The position numbers and the translations under genes are program-made. A stretch of 64,000 bases of DNA, taken from positions 67,561,370 through 67,625,369 of the forward strand of contig CM043952.1 of assembly GCA_014529385.2 (NCBI GenBank), in the 5' to 3' direction. The stretch is from Adiantum capillus-veneris. Its lineage: Eukaryota; Streptophyta; Polypodiopsida; Polypodiales; Pteridaceae. This document shows, piece by piece, positions 23,253 to 31,903 of this stretch. Below the pieces are notes generated by a model that was given only the letters and a program-made list of their open reading frames with translations, made no database searches and was not told where the DNA came from. Position 1 is the stretch's first letter. The number at the start of each line of letters is the position of its first letter.

Positions 23253-24870
23253 TCAGTTTTTGATTTTTTTAATATCTTTAGGCATGTCACCCCTATATCT
23301 AAAAAACTTTCTTCTTTTATAGCCCCCAAGAAGGTTGACATTTGTCTCCTCAGCTGTTGCTGCATAGCTAGAGTAGCAAAGAAAGTATCCTGCTCTTGAG
23401 GCATTAAATCCTGTAGCATATCCAAACATTCGAAGTGCTGCTGCTCTCTCAAGTAGCATGATCTTGTTTGCATTGATTTAAAGGAGAGTGTACCCTAAAA
23501 ACCATGACAATATCTTCAGTGCAAACATTGGCAACTCAGGATCTTCAGAATATTGCATGTGGAAAGCACAGAAGGTGGCACTATCCAATGTAGGCATGTA
23601 GTGCATGAGAGAGGAGGCATCCCTTCTTGAAGAGCCCTCTATTGCTTTCCCTCTCGAGCCTTTAGCTCTCCCAAGAAAATTGTCTTTGTCAAGGAGTTCA
23701 ATCTGCAAAACAAGACAATGAGTAATTAAAACTAACTTGAAAAAAAGGAAAGATTTCAGTAGGGAGATCACCTTTTGCAATTCATCTTCGGCAATGACTT
23801 TTTCTTGAAGGAGATTGCATGATCCAGTCATCTCTCTTATGTCAACTTCCTTTCCAAATTTTTTCAGCTTAAAGTCTCTGCCAAAAGATTGGATGCCAAG
23901 CTCAACAAGCCTCTTCTCAAAATCCTTATCTTTGAGGGAAGGTTTTTCCTCTTCCACTCTTCTCATGCATAGAGCAAGTGCATCAGGAGCAGGCAAAAAA
24001 TATTTATTGGATGTATGAAGATCAAGTGCCAAAAACTCCTCTTTTGACTCTTCTTCTGTGTCAATAAAATCTTTGGCCACCTCAAAAGCTTCAGAAATGG
24101 TTGCAATACAGTAGTCCTCCCTCATATTAAGCAGACATTGGATGTGATGGAGAGGGATATACTCTTTCCCATTGATAAAGAAGCAGGGAAGGTTTGGAAT
24201 AGTAAGGGAAGCTTCAGATACCTCTACCTCATCTGTTGGCTCATCAATGACAGTACTAGCTCTAAATTGAGCAACATCAAAATTTGCACTCTCCTGCTCC
24301 TCAACTGCAACATCAACTTCCTCCTCTTTTAGAATTTCACTTTTCTCAAGCTGCAAAACTGTGGAAACATTTTTATTTGTTGCCTCATCTGTATCTTTCA
24401 CTTCATCAGCTTTGCCTTGCATGCCAACTTTAAGGAACAAAAAGAAAAGAAAAGCAACTTCTTTTGGAACAAGGTTTTAAATGTAATTGACAAGAAATGG
24501 TAGGTGGACAAACAAAGGAAGTCTTCTTAGAAAATCTTCCAAACCTCCTTCTTACTTTGCTCTTCTCAATTGAGTTTGTAGTATATTCGGTTAGATGACA
24601 ATAAGCCTTCCCATCTAAAACCAAACACTTGCCTTCAACTGCCTCTTCAAACTCTTTGAATTCTTCTGCCAAGAAGTCTTTCAAATGATCTAACAAAGCT
24701 GCAAGATCAAACACAGGGTTGAATATTTCATATGCTTTGGTGTACACCTCCATGTCACCACCATCCATCACAGCCACCAATAGTTTCTCACTTGGACTCT
24801 CCTCCAAAATCTCCTCCCGGCCTTCAATGTGGTAGAGGAAAAGTCGACAGGTGAAGCTAGGTACAAGGTA
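23253..24870 (-). pseudogene. Accessory protein of the transposon, function unknown
   Basis: The protein can be read from about 24870 (first clear Met at 24768) to a TGA at 23253-23255, convergent with the transposase and about 95 bases from its stop. It begins VYTKAYEIFNPVFDLAALL, passes an acidic region (KSEILKEEEVDVAVEEQE), then SSLMHYMPTLDSATFCAFHM, and ends with FGYATGFNASRAGYFLCY and FFRYRGDMPKD. An intron with GTGATC donor and TTTTGCAG acceptor sits at about 23708-23772. There are frame changes near 24430 and 23480. The C-terminal block recurs at 59962-60210 next to the other transposase homologue, so it is a conserved part of the element. I recognise no domain. In ProtoRAG-type elements the second gene is also convergent, but no kelch-like repeats are visible here. 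Confidence 0.7.
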
Positions 24871-24914
24871 CGGAAATACGCCCAACGTTTGCAAATGTAC
24901 TAGTGCCAATGACA

Positions 24915-25205
24915 AACCCAAACCACGCGATACGCGCTGGACCCAAGCTTTGGAACTTGCTCCCTACGCGTTGTGCAGACCAAAGCCACAGCAAAACAAA
25001 CAACAACCCCGAACCACGCGATACGCACTGGACCCAGGCTTTGGAAGTGCCTCCCCACGTGTCGTGCGGGACAAAGCCACACCAAAATGGTAAACAACCC
25101 CGAACCACGCGATACGCGCTGGACCCAGACTTTGGAACTGCTTCCCTGCGCATCGTGCGAGACAAAGCCACAACAAAGCAAACAAGAACCTCGAAAGACG
25201 TGATA
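24915..25205. repeat. 91-bp tandem array with CGCGATACGCG words
   Basis: Three full units begin AACCACGCGATACGCRCTGG at about 24922, 25013 and 25104, with a decayed fourth at 25195. The period is about 91 bp and units differ at 10-15 sites. The array lies just upstream of the accessory gene. Confidence 0.9.
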
Positions 25206-25259
25206 GGGGAGGGACCACCGATGTGCAATCGCAACGGATGAGATCGTGCGGGACGAGAG

Positions 25260-25946
25260 GATTAGTACACAAAAATGGATAATATCTCGCATCGTATGCG
25301 ACAAGTGAACGTGCAACAATCTTAAAACTCGAGACCAAGCTTATATAAGATCCGAAATATGACCGTTAGTGACACGTGTCAACCATGCACACGTGCCACG
25401 TGGCCTTCGCACAACGGTCATTGTACGGACGGTCTTATGTATATAAAGCCTTGTCACGTGCTCATTTTGTGCTTTCTCCCATACTCGACATTCATGTCGT
25501 GTCGTCCTCAACTACCCGCACTTTTAGTCATTCGTCCACTAAGCCAAGCCAAGCTTCTTCTCAAACGACGCAACCCGGATGTGTTAGGCATGTGGGCGCA
25601 CCTTCTACTGCTTCCCATACTCTTAGCATCCCATACGACGCGATAGGCGCAAATTGCAAAGTCTAGGTGAGCCTCTCATCGCGTCGTACGGGGGTTTCCG
25701 CTCGGCTAACTAAAAGTTTTCACAACTCGCATACGACGCTCTATACGATGTTCTAAGGTGTTTGTGTGTCCTCTATCGCATTGTGAAGGTCTTGTTTTTT
25801 GAAATACTCATGGCTTCCCATACGACGCGATAGGTGCATGTTGCAACGGTCAGGTGAGGCTCTCATCGCGTCGTGCGGGGGTTTCTGCTCGGCTTACTTA
25901 AAGTTTTCACAGCTCGCATACGACGTGATACGGTGATGTTCTAGGG
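25260..25946. promoter_or_regulatory. Cluster of CATACGACGCGATA / TCGCGTCGTACGG words, left part
   Basis: The word CATACGACGCGATAGG is found at 25632 and 25819, exactly 187 bp apart, and each is followed about 40 bases later by its inverse CTCATCGCGTCGTRCGGGGG. Related words occur at about 25268, 25728, 25769 and 25918. The region lies between the divergent accessory and H3-like genes, so a bidirectional promoter or a transposase-binding array are the two main readings. A TATA-like TATGTATATAAAG is present at 25437-25449. Confidence 0.65.
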
Positions 25947-25952
25947 TGTGGG

Positions 25953-27546
25953 TGTCATAATAATCAATATCTAATTCTCCTAAATGATTTTCTCATATTA
26001 AACTGATCATTTAATGTGGGGAAGCCCAGGGGAGAAGAAGCTAGAATATTGGTTAAGCTAGCAGTCTGGCCACAGTAGGGATCCAAAGGAGGGAAAATAG
26101 GGATCCAAAGGGGGGGCCATCTGCAAAAGAGCCATGTGCAACAATGGGCTAAAAAGACCCTAAGGTTCAGCCCATTAAGACTTCCAAAATGTTAAGGTTC
26201 CAAAATTCAAAGGTTGTGTCCAAAAGGTCAACCCTAGGGAAAATTGGATGCTTAGTGTGTGTACAAAAGTATTCTTCAAAGTCTACAAAGGAGGGGGCGA
26301 GCCCATTTAGTAGGGGATGAGAGAGAAAGCCACACACACACACACACACACAGGCTCCCTTTACACAAAGGGAATTAGGGACACATGTCAGCTCCCTAGG
26401 CCAGATGCCCACAAGGGGTGCCCAATTCCTATTGGAAGACCCTTGAAGTGGACCAATGAGAATTAAGCTAGAGTAAATCTAGTTTAATTAATTTAAAAAT
26501 ATTTAATAAAAGAAACCAATGAGAATTAAGTCTCCTAGAAGACTATTGGGCAGTCTCCCAAGGGGTCCAATGAGCATTCAGGAGCTCAATGGCTTGCCTG
26601 ATTCCTATTGGCCAGGAGGCAAAGGGGTCCAATGAGAGTTTAGTTTAATTATTTAATTACCTAAAGCTCTCACAAAAGGGGAAAGGGGGACACATGTCAG
26701 AAGGCTATCACTTATGCTGCTTAACACCCATTGGTTTGACTTGGGGAGGTCCAATGAGGCAAAAGCCAGACCAATTTAGCAGGAAGGGCTCGCCCAAGAG
26801 AGAGGGGGAGCTGATTTTTGCTTGGTATTGACACACACACACTCACACTTGACCATGTGTGAAGAAAGAATACTCTATCTCCTTCCAAGCTTTAATGGAG
26901 AGCTCATCACCTACTCCAAGCTTGTGAGATAGAAGCCTACATCAACACTCTCTTGGCATGTGGATGCAAATCCAACCAAGAGCCAAGCTTCAATGCATGC
27001 TCATCTTCTCTACCAAGCTAATTACTAAGCTAAGCTATGCTAATATGAGTGATTATGTGAGGAGATGTACATCTTTCTCGTAAGATACTCCTTCTTCCTC
27101 TCAATCTACTCTCATACCCTGCTAGCTCTCACCATCTTCGAAGGTGTGTGAGGTCTTGGGTCTGAGAACGGGGATAATTCAAGTTGTGTTTGATTAAGTG
27201 TTTTGCTTAGTGCATGAAGCTTCCATCTTCATTGCACTAGCTAGTCTTGAAGGAACACAAAGAATTGTATTGTACAATGTCTCTCTTGATGGGAGAAACC
27301 ATAATACAAAGCCTTTTGGAGGGGGGACCGGCTCCATGAAAATCCGGTCCTCAACTGTTGTCAATAGCTTAATTTCTCTCTCTTTTGAAAGTATTGTTGA
27401 TGCTATCTAACAGGTGTTATGCTTTTTGTTGCTCTCTCCACCCAAGCACTCTTGTAATTCTCATTAGGAATCTATTCTAATGAAATGCCCACTATGTTCA
27501 TGCTAATTTCCGCTACACATAAGTTATTATGCCATTAAATGTTACA
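25953..27546 (+). mobile_element. Solo LTR of the gypsy family, 1594 bp
   Basis: Starts TGTCATAATAATC and ends AATGTTACA, flanked on both sides by the 5-bp duplication GTGGG (25948-25952 and 27547-27551). The sequence TGATTTTCTCATATTAAACTGATC near its start and the GGACCGG/CCGGTCC hairpin near 27325 also occur in the LTRs of the gypsy element at 44460-53305, so it belongs to that family in diverged form. It has split the promoter-like region of the DNA transposon. Confidence 0.95.
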
Positions 27547-27551
27547 GTGGG

Positions 27552-27763
27552 TGTGCCCTCTATCGCGTCGTACAGGGCGTTTTGTGAGATTTTCTTTGGA
27601 GGTTCCGGCGCTCACATACGACGCGATATGGACGTATTCCAGAGCCTGGGTCACCTTCTATCGCATCGTGTTGTTGTCACCCTTCTCTTCACACACGGCA
27701 CGATAGAAACATCTTGAAGGTTGTGGCTGTCGCGTCTGTCGCGTGGTGTGTTCTTTTACCCAA
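27552..27763 (+). promoter_or_regulatory. Same word cluster, right part, directly upstream of the H3-like gene
   Basis: Continuation of the cluster after the solo LTR: CTCTATCGCGTCGTACAGGG (27559), CACATACGACGCGATATGG (27612), CTATCGCATCGTG (27659) and CACACGGCACGATAG (27695). The last word is about 55 bases before the ATG at 27764. Confidence 0.65.
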
Positions 27764-30001
27764 ATGGCGAGGACTAAGCAAACTGCAAGGAAGGTCTACC
27801 AAGCCCCAACTGATCCAGAAATAGATGATGCTGAGAAAGATGCAGAGAAAGCACCCCCTCCACTACCTCGTCAGAGGCCCAATGCCAGAAAAAGATTGAA
27901 TTATCAGGTGAAATCCCTAAGAGAAATAAGAAAAGCACAAAAGTCTACTTGTCTACTGATTCCAAAGCTCTCTTTCATGAGAGTTGTCAAGGAGATATCT
28001 GATAGACTTGTAAGCATGATGAATATATAAACTTTTGTCTCAGTAAGGTGGCAATCTCAAGCTATGATGTGCCTTCAGGAAGCTGCTGAGGATTTTCTCA
28101 TAGACTTTATGAATGATAGCTACATTGCAGCTGCATTTGCTCACAGGGTCACACTTATGAGCAAAGATTTTGTGCTTGTGTCAAGGCTAAGGTACAAGTT
28201 TGATAAGGCTCTTGAGCTCATTCCTAGTGAGGATCTTAGAGCCTTTCAAATTTTAAACATCCCTCCTTCCAAGCAGCAGAAAGATTCTGGGGTTGTCATT
28301 GAGGATGTTACACATGAGTACGAGACAAGATAGTCCCAGGATATCAAAGCAGGAAAGGAAGTTGAGAGGGAGCAAGACATGATATCAGAGGATGCTATCC
28401 TTAAAGAGCAAGCTGAAATTTTAAGAGCATCCAACTCTCTTCTTTATGAAAAAGTCACAGGCCAAATGGTGGTGGATGTCTCCTTGTTTAGAGATACTGA
28501 GGCATATATGGACATATTCCCTCAAGACACAAGTATGCTTGTAAATCCCAACATTGAGCTTGGTGACACTGTGCTCTATATCTGTCTCAGGTATGTGTTG
28601 CTTTGCTAATTATTAGTGCATGTGCAAGGCAAACAGGCACAAGGGGCTCATTGGGGCTCGTGTTTCCTTTTCCAGGTGTCTTATGAGGGATCTTCCAGAG
28701 GCTCTAGCTATGCAAATTGCCATACTTGACCCTCTAGTGACACAGTGCATTTTTAACAAGCAAGGAACCCTTTCAAGTTTTTTTGATGATTTTAACATGC
28801 TAACCTGCAATTACATATTATACCCCTATGTTGAAGGGTAATTCTTAACTCCTTACATGTTATTTTTAACATTTTGTGGTATTCTTAGCTAATTGTTTTT
28901 TATTTTGTAGAGGACATTGGAGTCTTATTATCTTCAATCTTTTGGAGAGATATTATATTTATGAATTCATTGTCAAGCATCCATGGGAAAAGTAAACTGT
29001 AAGTATGAAGCATAATCTATGCTTGATGATGGCCCATTGTTTTCTATTAGTAGATTTTTGATTCAATGTCTTCTTGCAGTGCTGCCAAACTTATTGTTGG
29101 TCACCTGAGTACCACAAATAAGGATTACAATATAGAAGCTTTCAAGTACTACAATCAAAAAGTGCCTTTACAGACAGCTCAACATCTTGTGGATGGAGGG
29201 TGCTTGCAAATGCATGGAGATATCTTGAGTCAAGGGGCCGGATGACTACACTCACTGTAAGTGTGGTTCATGTATTTATTTTGATGTTTTATGTATGTAT
29301 GTTCTCATGTCCTTTAGTTCCTTTTTCTATTTTTTTCAGCTGCATGACTATCCAGAGTCTTGGGTCACGTGGGTGAGAGAGAAGGCTGTTTCTATGGTTT
29401 TGGAAAGATCAATAAATCCAAATGATCCAGATTCTCCTTTGCCACCAAAGGTTTGGATGCAAAGAAAATGGATCAAAAGAGGAAAAGTCCTGCAAAGAAG
29501 ATCCATACAAAGAAAAAGGATCACAAGAAGAGTCCTGCCAAGGGGAAGAGTCCCACGAAGAAGAAGATCCCTGCCAAGGGGAAGAGTCCTACCAAAAAGA
29601 AGATCCTTGCCAAGGGGAAGAGTCCCACTAAGAGCCCTGCAAAAAAAAGAGCAGATACAAAGGGCCATCCATTCCACTCACCATTGAAATTCAAGGTTCA
29701 AAAGCGTTGTACACTTAAGAACAATAAGGGGGAGGCACCTAGCTCACCTTTCAAGCTACCATTCATGTTGCCAAAGAAAGCTGCCAAATCACCCAAGCCA
29801 GCCAGTCCTAAGGAGACCAAAGCACCAACCCCTGCCAAGTCACTCGTGCCAAGCCCTAAGGGGTCCAAAGCACCAACCCCTGCCAAGTCACCACCACCAT
29901 CCACTCCTGAACTTTCACCTCCTTCTGAACACAAAAGGAAAAGGGTCTCTGAGGATGCAGAATCCTCTCAGGCAAAAAGAAAAGTGGAATTTCATGATTG
30001 A
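27764..30001 (+). pseudogene. H3-like / Ulp1-like / basic-tail chimeric gene (copy B, nearly intact)
   Basis: ATG at 27764 opens MARTKQTARKVYQ, the histone H3 N-terminus with Arg2, Lys4 and Lys9 retained. After an acidic/proline stretch come SLREIRKAQKSTCLL, LSFMRVVKEISDRL, RWQSQAMMCLQEAAEDFL and AHRVTLMSKDFVLVSRLR, which follow the H3 helices in order. Stops lie at 28028 (TAA, in a loop after helix 1) and 28331 (TAG). Introns are probably about 28591-28636, 28838-28910 and 28999-29079, with another before 29340. The second part is C48/Ulp1-like: His 28914 in GGHWSLIIFN, then MNSL, then VPLQ and SCGW (Cys 29188). Spacing His-17-Asn-42-Gln-6-Cys mirrors yeast Ulp1 with Asp replaced by Asn. Small indels near 28950 and 29175 break it. 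The tail (29453-30001) repeats KGKSPTKKK-like SPAK/SPTK units as in linker histones. Confidence 0.8.
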
Positions 30002-30213
30002 ATAGTCCACAAAAGCTATGTACACTTTTGTTCATTTTGTCCATATGAACATATATATATACCCTTTGGTGATTCATAATTTTGTACTTCAAATACTTAA
30101 TACCAACCGTCGATTCTTAAATGTGTATCATGATGTCATGTAAGTTTAAAAGAACATAAGTAGAGAAAAGATAAATATATTTGCAAAATGATTACAATAT
30201 TGAACTTGTTTTT

Positions 30214-31468
30214 TCAAGTCCTTGCAGGTGGCTTAAATACAACTCTTTTTGGGGGAAGGCATGTGATGCAAGAGGTTGACTTCTCCATCCTTGTGCTCAC
30301 CACAATTTCATCCACTTTGAATCTATACTCGGGAGATGTTTCATCAAGAAACTCAAGAGATTCTCTAACATCATTTAGTCTCCAATTTGTTGTTACTATC
30401 AGTCTTCTATACTCGGTGTGTGGATGGACTATGACCTTCAGTTCAAACTCTGGACAATTTTCCTCAGAGTTGAGAGGAACCCAGCTACCTAATTTGCTTC
30501 TCCATCTCCTATAGTCGTAGCCCAGAACTAATGATTGACGACATAGTTGATATGAGATAGACATAGAATTTTGGCTTACTCTACAACTAATATTGTGACC
30601 AATATGGAAAGTTTCTTTTGTGCTCCATCCGTCTCCAAGAACATTATCAAGTTCAGTCATAGAAAGTCTTCTATTAAGCCACATCGTCTTTGTCCTTTGC
30701 AAATCCATTGTTTTGAAACATGCCACAAAGACATGTAGGCAAGAACCATTGAACTTTAATCCTTCTTGATATCTTGCCCGGAGACATAGCTTTAAGGATG
30801 TCTTCTTTGATCTTGGATTTGAAGCTTGATATAGTACATGCATCAGGAGCTTCCCAGTCAAGTGAACTTATGGTGGGAACGGGTAACTGATGTAGTTCTC
30901 CATATGCACCTTCTCGTGATGGAACTTTGTATTTTGCAAAATAGACAAAGAAATCCATTGTTTTGTAAAAGGAAGGTGGCTTGTCAGCATACATAGCATC
31001 TGCAATCCCTTTATGCATTGCTTTGAACGTCCCACTTAGACTCTCCACAGGCTGTCATTCCACAGCTGTTGAAGGAAATATATATGGAATGGAATCAAAA
31101 AATGAGAAAAACAATGGGATAATGAAAAAAATTCATTGTATCAAATAGTTTTTTTTGTCCTTACAGTAAGAATGCAGTGTGGGATGTTCTTCCAAGTCTA
31201 ACACCATATCCTTGGCCATGTACACATGTTGAACCTTAGCTAGCCAGCCATTGTCGGTCACTTTGAAAGCAAGAACACGACCTTTCCAATGGTTTTTTAC
31301 TTTATCGCGTTTAGTTCACTTCACTCTGTGTACACCTTTGCATGAAGGAAGCATTGTTACCCAGTCATTCACACGAAAAGATATGGACTTCCAAAGACCA
31401 TCCTCTCTAACGTTATGAAAGTCACAAGAAGTTATGCTATGTGAAGGGCGACGTGAAAAAGACGCCAT
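30214..31468 (-). pseudogene. BAH-like partner gene, copy B
   Basis: Minus-strand ATG at 31468-31466 starts MASFSRRPSHSITSCDFHN. Exon 1 continues SFRVNDWVTMLPSCKG, VKNHWKGRVLAFKVTDNGWL and VQHVYMAKDMVLDLEEH, a layout that could be a BAH domain, a module that binds histones. A TGA lies at about 31316. After an intron of roughly 100 bp ending CAACAG near 31068, the frame runs AMHKGIADAMYADKPPSFYK, GAYGELHQLPVPTISSLDWE and WLNRRLSMTELDNVLGDGW. It ends CITCLPPKRVVFKPPART at 30214. A frame change occurs near 30770. The C-terminal half is not recognised. The gene converges on the H3/Ulp1 gene and is kept with it in both copies, which suggests a joint role. Confidence 0.6.
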
Positions 31469-31856
31469 GGAAACTCAGAGATTAGAGAAGAAAGAAAGTA
31501 TAGACGGAAAGACTTAAAACCTCTCACAAACTAGAGAGCGAGAAAGGTATACGTTTGAAAAAAGTAGGTGATTTGTCATTAATGCTCTTGTTTTGAGAGC
31601 CTTCTGACATAGATTTCGTATCTTTTGACAACGCTTTTGTGAAATATAAAATAGAATAAAAGACGAGACTTCATTGCTTTGAGCCGCAAATTTAATGAGC
31701 TCTTGCCAAAAGCACCCAAATATAGCAGTTTCAGCCTTGTGATCAAGACATTTAGCGGTTCTTCGTCAAAATAGCACCACCAAAACTCACAATAGAGGAG
31801 ACAAGAGTGCCATACTTTTGTATACGTGTCAAATAACTATTGGACTATTCCTTAAT

Positions 31857-31903
31857 CCTTAGATTAACAAACAGTCCTTTTTGAGTCGTTTTTGGCCCTA
31901 ATG
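31857..31903 (-). repeat. Right terminal inverted repeat, copy B
   Basis: Ends GTCGTTTTTGGCCCTAATG. On the minus strand it matches both the left end at 20387 and the end of copy A at 14834. Confidence 0.92.

Larger units (their letters stand above)
20387..31903 (+). mobile_element. 11.5-kb DNA transposon with RAG1-like transposase and H3/Ulp1 cargo (copy B)
   Basis: Both ends carry the inverted repeat ATTAGGGCCAAAAACGACTC plus AAAAAGG, 27 matching bases, followed by weaker similarity. Inside are four genes in two convergent pairs: transposase-like (+) and accessory (-), then H3/Ulp1/tail (+) and BAH-like (-). A 1.6-kb solo LTR inserted later at 25953-27546, so the element was about 9.9 kb when it arrived. 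I found no convincing target-site duplication at the outer ends (ACCAC and CTACC flank the repeats). All four genes carry lesions, so this copy is not autonomous. The terminal sequences do not start with CAC as typical Transib ends do. The superfamily is therefore open. Confidence 0.85.

Noticed and set aside
24874-25176. 100-codon minus-strand frame in the gypsy LTR, also at 52079-52381
   Set aside because: It is conserved only because the two LTRs are near-identical. Composition and lack of any motif suggest a chance frame.
24915-25205. CRISPR-like array
   Set aside because: It has 91-bp tandem units without short repeats and unique spacers, in a eukaryotic transposon.
28010-28046. A 37-base intron in the H3-like gene
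   Set aside because: It is too short for a plant intron, and both copies stay in frame across it; copy A is fully open.
27764-28333. A host histone H3 or centromeric H3 gene
   Set aside because: It lies between terminal inverted repeats, has a second decayed copy in the same transposon context, diverges strongly in the tail and continues into a protease, so it is element cargo.
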